Source: DATFTE01 sp963802575
GTDB taxonomy: Bacteria > Acidobacteriota > Terriglobia > Terriglobales > Acidobacteriaceae
Reading direction: 5' to 3'
NCBI GenBank assembly: GCA_963802575.1
Contig: CAWDJF010000008.1
Span: 372,001-436,000 of the forward strand
DNA: 64,000 bases
Below are positions 42,697-51,561 of the stretch, one piece after another. Both the position numbers and the translations under genes were made by a program. How positions within the stretch are numbered: position 1 is the stretch's first letter; every line of letters starts with the position of its first letter. Below the pieces are notes generated by a model. That model had not been told where the DNA came from. It ran no database searches and was given only the letters and a program-made list of their open reading frames with translations.

Positions 42697-44637
42697 ATGG
42701 CTAGCCCCACGCCAGCCCGTTATCCGGTTAGCGACCCGGAGGTTGCCAATCCAGCGCGCCAGCCGCCTGAACCGCCAGCCGCAAAAGAGAGTGCCGCTCC
42801 GCTCGGCCAGTGTCTCATCCATGCAGGATTAATCACCCCCGAGCAACTCGGAGAAGCGCTGAGCCTGCAAGCGGAATGGGGCTCAAGGCTTGGCGACGTA
42901 ATTCTCGCGATGGGCTGGGTGAAGCCTCTCGATTTCTATCGCGTGCTCGCCTACCACTGCGATCTGGAATTCGTGAACCTGATGGAAGAGCCGGCGGACG
43001 ACTCTTTGTTCGATCACAAGCAGTATGCGGAGTACGCACAGCATTTGTATCTTCCCTGGCGTCGTCGAAAGGACGGTTTGTGGATCGCTACCGCCGATCC
43101 CTCCTCTCCCGCGCTAAGACGATCGAGTAAGCAACCGGGAATCCGGATCGTCGTTACCTCCAAGTTCGACATCATCTGGGAATTGCAACGCGTGGCAGGG
43201 CCATCTTTCAGCCGACAGGCAGTGGGGCACCTCGCCCGATTCGATCCCGCACGCTCCGCCAAGACCGTGGTCACTCCTGAACAGAAGCGTTGGTTCGTCT
43301 TATTGATGCTCTTTGCATTTGCCAGCTTCTGGTTTTTCCCAGTGAAGGCGGCAATTGTGTTGAATGCGCTCATCAATTTGTTCCTGTTTCTGTCATTCTG
43401 CTTTCGGACGCTTCTTTGCTGGATGAGTTGTTCCGACGACGTAGCCTTGGCGGTTTCGTCTGAGGAAGTGGCTGAGCTTCGCGATGTAGACCTTCCCGTC
43501 TATTCCATCCTGGTTCCCATGTACAAAGAGCCGACGGTGTTACCCATCCTGGCGGCGGCTCTGAAGCGCATGGATTACCCGCGCTCGAAGCTCGACATCA
43601 AGCTTGTGCTCGAGGAGCACGACCACGAAACCATTAAGGCCGCGAAGGCGTTATCGCTCGACGCTACTTTTGAGATCGTCCGAGTTCCAAAATCGCATCC
43701 TCAAACCAAACCCAAGGCCTGCAACTATGCGCTGCGCCTCGCCAGAGGGCAGTACCTCACCATTTACGATGCGGAAGATCAGCCGGAGCCTGATCAACTG
43801 AAGAAGGCGATCGTCGCATTTCGCAAACTGGGTCCTAAGACTGCATGCATCCAGGCGCATCTCAACTATTTCAACGTCGAAGAGAACTGGCTGACCCGCA
43901 TGTTTACGCTTGAGTACAGCCTGTGGTTCGACATGTTTCTTCCCGCACTTGATCGATTGCGTGTCCCGATTCCGCTGGGCGGAACTTCCAACCACTTCGA
44001 CTTGCAGAAGCTTCGCGAGGCGGGCGCGTGGGATCCGTTCAATGTCACCGAAGATGCCGACTTGGGATTACGCTTTGCTGCGATGGGATATCACGTCGGC
44101 GTGGTGAACTCCGTAACCCTGGAAGAAGCCAACTCCGCGGCTGCCAATTGGATCAGGCAGCGCTCGCGGTGGATCAAGGGATACATACAGACCTGGCTGG
44201 TGAACATGCGCCATCCAATTGAGCTATGGAATCAGGTGGGATGGCGCGGTTTTTGCTCTTTCCAGTTGCTGGTGGGAGGGACCATCCTGTCCGGGATCAT
44301 CTTTCCCTGGCTGGTGATTCCTTTTGTGGCCTGGATGCTGACGCGCACCACTCTGATGGGGCCATTCTTTCCCGCCCCCATCCTGGCCATCAGTTCCTTC
44401 AACCTCATCATCGGTAACAGTTGCCTGGTCTACCTCTCGATGCTGGCGGTCGCGAAACGCAAACATGGGACGCTCTTGCCTTACGCCCTCACTGTTCCGG
44501 GTTACTGGGCCTTGCAATCGGTGGCTGCATACAAGGGTCTGTGGCAACTGGTGAAGAACCCCTTTTTTTGGGAAAAGACCGAACATGGAATCAGCAAATT
44601 CACTCATTCCGAGGTTGCCCGCGCCTTGTCCGTCTAG
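42697..44637 (+). CDS. Glycosyltransferase family 2 with N-terminal MshEN-type domain
   Basis: A 646-residue protein. The N-terminal 200 residues contain two motifs like the cyclic di-GMP site of MshE (LGQCLIHAGLITPEQL and RLGDVILAMGWVKPLDF). Then comes a membrane pair (RWFVLLMLFAFASFWFF, LINLFLFLSFCF), a GT2 catalytic domain (SILVPMYKEP, TIYDAEDQPEPDQ, QTKPKACNYAL, VTEDADLGLR, QRSRWIKGYIQTW) and C-terminal helices. This layout is like NfrB and processive polysaccharide synthases. It may make an exopolysaccharide under cyclic di-GMP control. The acceptor sugar is unknown. Confidence 0.88.
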   Translation: MASPTPARYPVSDPEVANPARQPPEPPAAKESAAPLGQCLIHAGLITPEQLGEALSLQAEWGSRLGDVILAMGWVKPLDFYRVLAYHCDLEFVNLMEEPADDSLFDHKQYAEYAQHLYLPWRRRKDGLWIATADPSSPALRRSSKQPGIRIVVTSKFDIIWELQRVAGPSFSRQAVGHLARFDPARSAKTVVTPEQKRWFVLLMLFAFASFWFFPVKAAIVLNALINLFLFLSFCFRTLLCWMSCSDDVALAVSSEEVAELRDVDLPVYSILVPMYKEPTVLPILAAALKRMDYPRSKLDIKLVLEEHDHETIKAAKALSLDATFEIVRVPKSHPQTKPKACNYALRLARGQYLTIYDAEDQPEPDQLKKAIVAFRKLGPKTACIQAHLNYFNVEENWLTRMFTLEYSLWFDMFLPALDRLRVPIPLGGTSNHFDLQKLREAGAWDPFNVTEDADLGLRFAAMGYHVGVVNSVTLEEANSAAANWIRQRSRWIKGYIQTWLVNMRHPIELWNQVGWRGFCSFQLLVGGTILSGIIFPWLVIPFVAWMLTRTTLMGPFFPAPILAISSFNLIIGNSCLVYLSMLAVAKRKHGTLLPYALTVPGYWALQSVAAYKGLWQLVKNPFFWEKTEHGISKFTHSEVARALSV

Positions 44638-45550
44638 TCGTAAGGCTTTTCTACCGCGCGCGGGGCTGGCTTTTCTGTTGCTAAGCGGCACGGTCGCCTG
44701 GCTGTGGGGCTTTCCGCACTGGGGAGGGCGACTGCTCGTAGCATTTCCGGTCCTGGCAACGCTGGGATGCGCGACTTTCTGGAATTGGCACCTCCGCGCG
44801 GGTGCTCTTCCTAAAGGCTGGGCCGCAGTCTTCACAGTGCTGTTCTTCGTTCAGATGGCTTTGTTTGTCGCTAGTTCGCAACATTCGACGTCAGCCTCGC
44901 TTGAAGCGATTGGAAGCGGCAACTTCGTCTACCTGCTGTTCTGGACATTCGCTTTGCAGGAGCGCGAACCGGGTCTGCGACCTCTCGCAACTTTCGCTTT
45001 AATGATGTCGGTTGGCATCCTCGCGATGCCAGCTGTGGTCATTGGCGGTGTTCTCTTGAGTCTGCTGTTCTTTCTCGATCAACGGAAATCGTCGTTCGGT
45101 TTCGTGAATTTCTTTCTGCTTCTTTTCACTCCGGTCATTTTGTGCGTAATTACTCTGACCCTTCTGAATATTCTCTCGTGGGGCTCAATTCACGAAGCCA
45201 TTCGTGTGTTTCGCGCACACGCTTATGAGGGAACTAGGGAGAAATTCTGGATGCTGCCGGCGGTGGGTCCGATTCTTGTCTGTGGAATCTTGCTGAGTCG
45301 CTTGCTGGAACGCAAGTCGCGTAGTTGCGATCTGGCGTTCATCGCTCTTCTGTTTTTTCTCGCGACCGCAGGGCGCGCCCACTGGACGCCGAACGCGCTC
45401 GCGTTCTTCGATCTTTCAATCGTCGCTTTTGCTGGGGCGTCCTGCTTCGTGTCTTTGAGTCCACCCCAGACCCGGGTCGGAAGGCTGGCGGTGCTATCGA
45501 CGCTCAGTCTCGGCTTGGGACTTGTAATGTCCGCTGCGTGTCCACGTTAG
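44585..45550 (+). CDS. Integral membrane hypothetical protein
   Basis: A 321-residue protein with about nine hydrophobic helices (for example LAFLLLSGTVAWLWGF, FVNFFLLLFTPVILCVITLTL, PAVGPILVCGILLSRLL). No named family. The ATG at 44585 overlaps the end of the glycosyltransferase gene by 53 bp, implying co-translation. It may be a polysaccharide-export or anchor subunit, by context only. Confidence 0.6.
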   Translation: MESANSLIPRLPAPCPSSRKAFLPRAGLAFLLLSGTVAWLWGFPHWGGRLLVAFPVLATLGCATFWNWHLRAGALPKGWAAVFTVLFFVQMALFVASSQHSTSASLEAIGSGNFVYLLFWTFALQEREPGLRPLATFALMMSVGILAMPAVVIGGVLLSLLFFLDQRKSSFGFVNFFLLLFTPVILCVITLTLLNILSWGSIHEAIRVFRAHAYEGTREKFWMLPAVGPILVCGILLSRLLERKSRSCDLAFIALLFFLATAGRAHWTPNALAFFDLSIVAFAGASCFVSLSPPQTRVGRLAVLSTLSLGLGLVMSAACPR

Positions 45551-46512
45551 CGGATTTCGATGTTTCCCGATCCAGTCTCCACATCGATCGGTACACCGCC
45601 CCCGCGAACTTTTCCTTGAATGTGTTTCTTCGCCAACGATCCTTGCACTGTCACCGGTTGATCCACGGATAACGACCCAGAACTGGTCCTCGCATCCAAA
45701 TCAAAGGAGGCGTTCGAAGCTAGTTGCAGCCGGACCGTCCCCGATCCCGTGTGTACGGTCCACGGACCGGTAGGTTCTCCCTCTACCTGAATACCTCCGC
45801 TTCCCGCGCGGGCATCCACGGAACCTTTCACGCCCCGTAAGTCCATCCCTCCGGAACCGGTATCTACTCGCACCGACCCTGGAGCCGACTGTTCCAGAGA
45901 AATGCGCCCGCTCCCGGTTTCGGCATCGAAACCTCCTGCAACTGAAGTAGCGCGAATCGAGCCGCTGCCAGCCCGCGCTCGGACCGCACCCTGAACCCGG
46001 TCGATCTCAATATCGCCCGATCCTGTCTCCGCCCGCACACGGCTGCCGATATCGGAAACATGAAGTGCTCCTGATCCCGAACTCAATTCGGTCGTCCCAT
46101 GAACGCCCGCAATCGTTTGAGTGCCCGATCCAGTGTGCGAGCGCAACTCCGTGTCGGCGGGGACCACGAGTTCATAGCTGATTGAGATGTTGTGCATCAT
46201 CTCGCGATCTTCAATGTGACCGATGCGAATGTCATTCCCACTCTGCTGGATCGGCGGATTCGCCTCGATTTGCTTTACGCGTTCCTCTGAACCGCCAAGC
46301 CAGTCGGTGCTCTTGATGTGTCCAACGACGTGCACCTGGTTGCCGGAGCCTGTGCGCACCTGAATGCTTCCCGACCCGGTACTGACATCAAGACGCACGG
46401 AGCCGCTAACGCTCAAAGTCCGATCAAACGAGCCTTCCGCAGCCAAAGCCGGCAAGGCAAAGAGAATCGCGAGGCCCACAACGGTCGAAGCCAAATGTCG
46501 AACTGTCCTCAT
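45547..46512 (-). CDS. DUF4097-type secreted beta-repeat protein A
   Basis: A 321-residue exported protein (signal peptide VVGLAILFALPALAAE). At least eight TGSG or AGSG turns recur every 15-30 residues, the pattern of the DUF4097 beta-solenoid-like adhesin domain. The N-terminal third has a SGSVRLDVSTGSG start and a PPIQQSGNDIRIG block. A paralogue lies 20 bp upstream (46533-47453). The start is fixed by GGGAGAAATTCTG before ATG at 46512. It may bind surface or envelope components; the family has no firm function. Confidence 0.82.
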   Translation of the reverse strand: MRTVRHLASTVVGLAILFALPALAAEGSFDRTLSVSGSVRLDVSTGSGSIQVRTGSGNQVHVVGHIKSTDWLGGSEERVKQIEANPPIQQSGNDIRIGHIEDREMMHNISISYELVVPADTELRSHTGSGTQTIAGVHGTTELSSGSGALHVSDIGSRVRAETGSGDIEIDRVQGAVRARAGSGSIRATSVAGGFDAETGSGRISLEQSAPGSVRVDTGSGGMDLRGVKGSVDARAGSGGIQVEGEPTGPWTVHTGSGTVRLQLASNASFDLDARTSSGSLSVDQPVTVQGSLAKKHIQGKVRGGGVPIDVETGSGNIEIR

Positions 46513-46532
46513 CAGAATTTCTCCCAGATTAG

Positions 46533-47453
46533 CTAGTAAAGATGAACGTCTCCAGAGCCGGTGTGAATTAGGACTTGAGGGCCGCCACCTCGCACCTTGC
46601 CATTCACGGAACGGCGCGAACCTCGTACATCTCCTTGAACTGTCATGGTCACCGGATGGTCGACCACCAGTTCTCCGGAACTGGTCGTGGCGTCGAGATC
46701 AAACGCTGCGTCGCTGGGCAGTCGCACTTCAACATTTCCCGACCCGGTGCGCAACTCCCAGGTTCCAGCTTGCGATCCTTCCGCCTCTACGTCGCCGCTA
46801 CCCGCTTCCACGCGAAGCGCTCCGTTAACGCCGCGCAAACGAATATTGCCGGACCCTGTCCGCACTTGCACACTGCCAGGTCCTTTTTCATCCAGTTGGA
46901 TGTCGCCGCTGCCGGCCTCGGCTGTAAATGCTCCGTCAATCTCACGGGCTTCGACGTTGCCCGAACCGGTATGTGCGCGTAAGCCTCCAACCAGATCGCG
47001 AAGACGCAAATCTCCCGATCCGCTCTCCAGTTCCGCCGCAGTGCGCAGGCCTTCGATCGTCTGATCGCCGGAACCGGTGCGAGTCTTCAGCTTCGTATCA
47101 GGTGGCGCAGTAATTTCGTAATCGATGGAGATATTGTGGACATTTACGTAATCAATGTTGACAGTATTTCCGTTCTGCCGGATGGGCGGATTCTTCTCCA
47201 GTTCGACAACCTCAGGAGGCTTCTCCGAAGACCAGCGATCCCACAACCGGTCGCTGACAAATATCTTTCCGCGAATCGTAACCACGCCGGCCGGACCGGG
47301 CCGTACGATGATGTCGCCCGACCGTGTCAGCACTTCCAGGTCAACCTGTCCCGACACCGGATACGATCGTTCAAACGATCCCTTCACCGAGGCCGCTGCC
47401 GGAAGAATGGTGAGGCAAGTCATCAGTAGAGCGGATACGGCCAGTCGCTTCAT
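46533..47453 (-). CDS. DUF4097-type secreted beta-repeat protein B
   Basis: A 306-residue paralogue of the previous protein. Signal peptide VSALLMTCLTILPAAAS, then SFERSYPVSGQVDLEVLTRSGDII and repeated TGSGN/AGSGD turns. The two share the NPPIRQ/NPPIQQ block and the VRGGG plus TGSG end. The start is ATG at 47453 with GGAGAAAAGC upstream; further in-frame Met codons (to 47504) are in the terminator region. Probably one operon with 45547. Confidence 0.82.
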   Translation of the reverse strand: MKRLAVSALLMTCLTILPAAASVKGSFERSYPVSGQVDLEVLTRSGDIIVRPGPAGVVTIRGKIFVSDRLWDRWSSEKPPEVVELEKNPPIRQNGNTVNIDYVNVHNISIDYEITAPPDTKLKTRTGSGDQTIEGLRTAAELESGSGDLRLRDLVGGLRAHTGSGNVEAREIDGAFTAEAGSGDIQLDEKGPGSVQVRTGSGNIRLRGVNGALRVEAGSGDVEAEGSQAGTWELRTGSGNVEVRLPSDAAFDLDATTSSGELVVDHPVTMTVQGDVRGSRRSVNGKVRGGGPQVLIHTGSGDVHLY

Positions 47454-47469
47454 AGCTTTTCTCCAATCA

Positions 47470-47499
47470 AAAAGGGCACGGATTTCGCGACCCGTGCCC
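47470..47499 (-). terminator. Intrinsic terminator after the HlyD-like gene
   Basis: On the minus strand GGGCACGG, 10-nt loop, CCGTGCCC, then TTTTT. Perfect 8-bp stem. It lies 16 bp upstream of the DUF4097 start and separates the two units. Confidence 0.85.
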
Positions 47500-47539
47500 C
47501 GCATGTCCGGACCTGGTTGGGAACCGGAAATTCGGATTG

Positions 47540-48754
47540 TTACTGCAACACTACCTGGTCGCCTTCCTTCAGTCCTTTGAGCAACTCGGTCTTGGCTCCA
47601 TTCGAGATGCCGATCTCCACAGGAATCTTCTTCTTTCCGTCTTTCGCCTTGCTATCGGGAATCTCGACCGACGCTTTCTTGTCTTTGTCGTACATGATGG
47701 CGCCTTCGGGAATCTGCAGCACGTTCTTGTGTTCGTCGAGGATGATCTCGGCGTTCGCCGTCATCTCTGCTTTCAGTTCGCCGCCAGGATTATTGATGGA
47801 AACCCGGACTTCGAAGGTCGTGACGTTATCCTTCTCGACGCCCATCGGAGAAATCTTGGTGACCTTGCCGTTGAAAGTCTTGTCTTTGAAGGACTCGACT
47901 TTGATACGCGCGGGCTGGCCTAGATAGACTTTGCCGATGTCGCTCTCGTCAACCTTGCCTTTGACATAGACCTCGCTGGTATCGCCGATCGTCATGACCA
48001 GCGTTGCCGACGATCCCAACACGAGAATCGAGCTGACCGCGTCGCCGACTTCCACATCGCGAGAGAGCACAATTCCATTCATCGGCGAAACGACGTCCGT
48101 ATAGCTCAACTGCTCTTCAAGCTGCTTCAGATTGGCCTGATCCTGAGCAACCTGCGCCTGGGCCTGCGCAATCTTGGCCTTCAGCACGGTCACCTGGGCC
48201 TTGGACACATTCTGTTTGTTCACCGACATGTCATAGTTTTTCTGGGCGTCATCGAGGGCTGAAGCGGAAACGACTCCATCCTTGGCCATGCTTTGCGCGC
48301 GATCGTAAGCGCGCTTGTTCATGGGAACGTCGGGGCCTTCTGCATCCACCTTGGCGCGTTCAAAGTCGGCCTGAGAGCTGGTCAGATTGGCTTCTGCAGC
48401 CGCCAGGGCCGCGCGGGACTGCTCCACTTGCGCTTCGATCTCGATCTTGTCGAGCTGCGCCAGCAACTGTCCCTGCTTCACCGTGTCGCCGTACTCGACG
48501 TAGAGCTTTTTCACAATACCGCTGGCCTTGCTCTTTACCTCGACCTTCACAATCGGGGTCACCTTGCCGGTCGCGACGACGCTCTTTGCCAGATCGCCCT
48601 TCTCGACCTTCGCCAGTTTCGTGGGATCGATCTTGGTGCCGCCGCGGGTGAATGCCATCAGTCCTAGCGCGAACAGTAGGACCACGCCGACCACCACGCT
48701 GATAATGATGATCCGTTTGCGTCGCTTCTTTTTGGTATTGCCGTTGCCGTTCAC
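47540..48754 (-). CDS. HlyD/MacA-type periplasmic adaptor
   Basis: A 404-residue membrane-fusion protein. One N-terminal helix (IIIISVVVGVVLLFALGLMAF) is followed by a lipoyl-like half (GKVTPIVKVEVKSKASGIVKKL), a long coiled-coil of about 100 residues, the second lipoyl half (VVSPMNGIVLSRDVEVGD) and a beta-barrel domain (VKGKVDESDIGKVYLGQPA). It would link an inner-membrane pump to the outer membrane, but no MacB, RND pump or TolC is adjacent. The start is GTG at 48754 behind AGGAGGCA. Confidence 0.87.
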   Translation of the reverse strand: MNGNGNTKKKRRKRIIIISVVVGVVLLFALGLMAFTRGGTKIDPTKLAKVEKGDLAKSVVATGKVTPIVKVEVKSKASGIVKKLYVEYGDTVKQGQLLAQLDKIEIEAQVEQSRAALAAAEANLTSSQADFERAKVDAEGPDVPMNKRAYDRAQSMAKDGVVSASALDDAQKNYDMSVNKQNVSKAQVTVLKAKIAQAQAQVAQDQANLKQLEEQLSYTDVVSPMNGIVLSRDVEVGDAVSSILVLGSSATLVMTIGDTSEVYVKGKVDESDIGKVYLGQPARIKVESFKDKTFNGKVTKISPMGVEKDNVTTFEVRVSINNPGGELKAEMTANAEIILDEHKNVLQIPEGAIMYDKDKKASVEIPDSKAKDGKKKIPVEIGISNGAKTELLKGLKEGDQVVLQ

Positions 48755-49035
48755 ATCTGCCTCCTGGCGCTAGTAAGATCGGCCCTCAATGATGGTTACG
48801 AAGAGTGATTGCGTTTTGTTCCGCTGAAAGCGGGTTTCCCAGGTTTCGTTTCCGCCGGCTGGCCGCTGATACCCGTTGCGTTAGACCGCACAACCGAAGA
48901 AATGGAAGCAGAAAATCGCTGGGCGGGCACCTCGAAGGAACCAAAACGGAAGATAGCGAGGGTTACTCAATTCCATTCCCCGCTTCCTATTTATTCTACA
49001 TGACCTTCTGTCGCACGTTACTACCTTTGGAATGT

Positions 49036-49041
49036 TAGAAT
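49036..49041 (+). promoter_or_regulatory. -10-like box before the CorC-like gene
   Basis: TAGAAT ends 9 nt before the ATG at 49051. No Shine-Dalgarno. The 296-bp gap from 48755 holds nothing else that I can support. Confidence 0.35.
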
Positions 49042-49050
49042 TAGGCGCTA

Positions 49051-50421
49051 ATGGTCGCTCTAGTGCTGCTCCGGGTGTTTCTCATCCTGCTCCTGGTGGC
49101 AGCCAACGCCTTTTTCGCGGCAGCCGAATTCGCCCTGGTGAGCGTGCGCGATACCCGCATCCAGCAGCTCATCGAGGCTCGCCGTATCGGCGCCCGCACC
49201 GTCCAGAAGCTTCACCGCAATCTCGACGAAGTAGTGAATGGCGTTCAATTAGGCATTACTCTCACCAGCTTGACTCTTGGCTGGGTGGGAGAGCCCGTCC
49301 TTGCTCAAATGGTTGAAGCATGGCTGGGCAATGTCCCTTACGCAGTCGTCTATTCACACGGCATCGCTATCGTTGTCGCCTTCCTTCTGATTACTTGCTT
49401 GCATGTGATTCTGGGCGAACTGGTGCCGAAGTCGCTGGCTCTGCAACGCGCCGAGCAGGTGGCGCTCGCCGTCGCCGCCCCCATGGACGTCTTCCTGACC
49501 CTGGCGCGGCCCTTGCTTTATGTCATGAGCCGGGCCGCCGGGTCCGTCTTGCGCGTGTTCGGGTCGCATCGCATCCGACAGGGAACTGTCCACTCTCCGG
49601 ACGAACTGAAGCTCATTGTCACCGCCAGCCGCCAGTTCGGACAGATTCCTGAATTCCAAGAAGAAATGATTCACAATGCGCTCGAACTCGAGAACATTAC
49701 CGTCCGCGAAGTCATGGTGCCGCGGCCAGATATTTTTTCTCTCCCGGGGGATATGACTCTGCACGATGCGTTGCAGCGCGTAGTCGACGAGCAGCATTCG
49801 CGGATTCCGGTCTACGATCCTCAGCGCGGTCCTGAGCATATTATCGGCGTTCTCTATTCCAAAGACCTCATGCGCTGGACACGCATGCGCCTGAACGCCA
49901 ATCCGGTTCAGCCCATCGCCGGACGCATCGCCGCCATGAAGATCAGCCAGATCATGCGCGACGTGCTGGTGGTTCCCGAGACCAAGGTTCTGATGGAACT
50001 GCTTGAAGAATTCAAACAGCGCAAACGGCATCTCGCTGTGGTGGTTGACGAATTTGGTTCCACCGCCGGAATGATCACCGCGGAAGACATCCTCGAGCAG
50101 TTGGTGGGTGAGATCGAAGACGAATTCGACGTCGCTCCGCCCGAGCAGCCAGTCCTCGAAGGTCAGACATCATTAACGCTGGATGGCTCCGAGAATATTC
50201 GCGACCTGGAATCGCAATACGAATTGGTTCTACCGCACGACGCTGGATTCGAAACCTTGGCTGGATTCATTCTGGCCCGCCTGCAGAAAATTCCTCAGGT
50301 GGGCGATGCATTCACGTACGAAAGCCACCGTTTCTCGGTGGAAGAGATGGAAGGCCACCGTATCGCGAAAGTCAAAATAGAGAAAGTCGAGGCGGCGAAG
50401 CTGGGGCAGGCGGGAGATTAG
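49051..50421 (+). CDS. CorC/CNNM-type membrane protein (hemolysin-family)
   Basis: A 456-residue protein: a CNNM (DUF21) membrane domain (FLILLLVAANAFFAAAEFALV, GVQLGITLTSLTLGWVGEP, VILGELVPKSLALQ), two CBS domains (REVMVPRPDIFSL, HLAVVVDEFGSTAGMIT) and a C-terminal CorC_HlyC domain (LILARLQKIPQVGD region). Mg2+/divalent-cation efflux is the likely role, by similarity to MpfA/CorC. It is better conserved than the paralogue at 24390. A foldback repeat follows the stop. Confidence 0.92.
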   Translation: MVALVLLRVFLILLLVAANAFFAAAEFALVSVRDTRIQQLIEARRIGARTVQKLHRNLDEVVNGVQLGITLTSLTLGWVGEPVLAQMVEAWLGNVPYAVVYSHGIAIVVAFLLITCLHVILGELVPKSLALQRAEQVALAVAAPMDVFLTLARPLLYVMSRAAGSVLRVFGSHRIRQGTVHSPDELKLIVTASRQFGQIPEFQEEMIHNALELENITVREVMVPRPDIFSLPGDMTLHDALQRVVDEQHSRIPVYDPQRGPEHIIGVLYSKDLMRWTRMRLNANPVQPIAGRIAAMKISQIMRDVLVVPETKVLMELLEEFKQRKRHLAVVVDEFGSTAGMITAEDILEQLVGEIEDEFDVAPPEQPVLEGQTSLTLDGSENIRDLESQYELVLPHDAGFETLAGFILARLQKIPQVGDAFTYESHRFSVEEMEGHRIAKVKIEKVEAAKLGQAGD

Positions 50422-50425
50422 AGCT

Positions 50426-50515
50426 ATTGAATCATTGGGACATTGAGTCATTGAGACATTGAAAACCGGATTGCGCAGGCCTTCAATGATTCAATGACTC
50501 AATGATTCAATGACC
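50426..50515. repeat. Octamer-unit foldback between corC and dppB genes
   Basis: The left half has 8-bp units ATTGAATC, ATTGGGAC, ATTGAGTC, ATTGAGAC, then ATTGAAAA. The right half has CAATGATT, CAATGACT, CAATGATT, CAATGACC. The halves are reverse complements with few mismatches: GAGTCATTGAGACATTGAA (50444-50462) pairs with TTCAATGATTCAATGACTC (50482-50500), and ATTGAATCATTG with CAATGATTCAAT. A long hairpin with a loop of about 19 nt is possible. Confidence 0.82.
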
Positions 50516-50525
50516 CGATAACCGG

Positions 50526-51443
50526 ATGCTTCGCTACCTCTCCCTCCGCGTGCTGTACACGCTGCCGGTCATTTGGCTGGTGGTGTCGCTGGTCTTTTTG
50601 CTGATCCACCTCGTCCCCGGCGATCCTATCCTGCAAATGTTGGGAGAAGGCGCTCCTGCCACGGATATCCAAGCCGCGCGCCACGCCTACGGACTCGACG
50701 AACCGCTGGGGACGCAATACCTGCATTACTGGAGAGGCGTTCTCCACGGAGATCTTGGTCCCTCCCTGCAATTCAATCAGAACGTGAGCACGCTGATCGC
50801 GCAGCGATATCCCTACACTTTGCAATTGACGCTGGCCGCGCTGATCGTAGCGATTCTGTTGTCGGTGCCGGCCGGGGTTCGCTCCGCCCAACGTCGAAAT
50901 CTCTGGGATGACCGCGCCCTCAGCGTGATCTCTCTCTTTGGTTTGTCGTTTCCCAATTTCGCATTGGGGCCGATTTTGATTCTTCTGTTCTCGATCAAGA
51001 TGGGATGGCTGCCGGTTTCGGGTTCGGGAACCTTCGCGCATCTGGTGCTTCCTGCCATCACCATGGGCGGAGCCTTGGCGGCGATCCTCACCCGCATGGT
51101 CCGGACATCGATGCTCGAAGAATTAAGTCAGGACTACATCCGCACCGCCCGCGCTAAGGGGCTGAGCGAGCGCGCAGTCGTTTATCGCCACGCCCTGCGC
51201 AATGCCATGATTCCGGTGATCACCGTCCTTGGGCTGCAATTCGGCGCTCTGCTCGCGGGAGCCATCGTGACTGAGACGATCTTCTCCTGGCCAGGCATCG
51301 GACGCCTGACCATCCAAGCCATCAGCCGTAGGGATTATTACCTGGTGCAGGGATGCATTCTGGCGATTGGATTGACTTATGTGGCGGTCAACTTCCTGAC
51401 GGACTTGTTGTACTCAGCAGTGAACCCGAGGATCAGGCAATAA
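50526..51443 (+). CDS. DppB/OppB-like ABC peptide transporter permease (orphan)
   Basis: A 305-residue permease with six helices. It begins with the family's N-terminal region (RVLYTLPVIWLVVSLVFLLIHLVPGDP) and carries the EAA-type loop (YIRTARAKGLSERAVVYRHALRNAMIPV). It would form a pore for di- or oligopeptides or nickel with a DppC-like partner. No DppC, binding protein or ATPase is in this window, and a TA-like pair follows. It may be split from its operon. Confidence 0.9.
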   Translation: MLRYLSLRVLYTLPVIWLVVSLVFLLIHLVPGDPILQMLGEGAPATDIQAARHAYGLDEPLGTQYLHYWRGVLHGDLGPSLQFNQNVSTLIAQRYPYTLQLTLAALIVAILLSVPAGVRSAQRRNLWDDRALSVISLFGLSFPNFALGPILILLFSIKMGWLPVSGSGTFAHLVLPAITMGGALAAILTRMVRTSMLEELSQDYIRTARAKGLSERAVVYRHALRNAMIPVITVLGLQFGALLAGAIVTETIFSWPGIGRLTIQAISRRDYYLVQGCILAIGLTYVAVNFLTDLLYSAVNPRIRQ

Positions 51444-51536
51444 GGGAGGAATCCACGATGGCTTCAGCTTAAACCTCACCGAGGCCCTCGACAAATTTAT
51501 CCAGTGGTTTGATTCGAGGTAGAAGCCGGAATCATG

Positions 51537-51555
51537 CACCAAAACGGTGTATAAT
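51537..51555 (+). promoter_or_regulatory. Operator-like palindrome and -10 box of the RHH pair
   Basis: CACC-AAAAC-GGTG (51537-51549) is an interrupted palindrome directly against TATAAT (51550-51555). The ATG at 51562 is 6 nt after the box, so the transcript would be leaderless. A repressor binding the palindrome would block transcription, as expected for an autoregulated RHH protein. Confidence 0.5.
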
Positions 51556-51561
51556 GGTGCC

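Noticed and set aside
42697..44637. Type II secretion ATPase
   Set aside because: Only the N-terminal segment is MshEN-like; there is no Walker A, and the rest is a GT2 glycosyltransferase.
48809..49003. Small ORF between the HlyD-like and CorC-like genes
   Set aside because: The reading frame lacks a Shine-Dalgarno and family features, and its overlap with the promoter region suggests a chance ORF.
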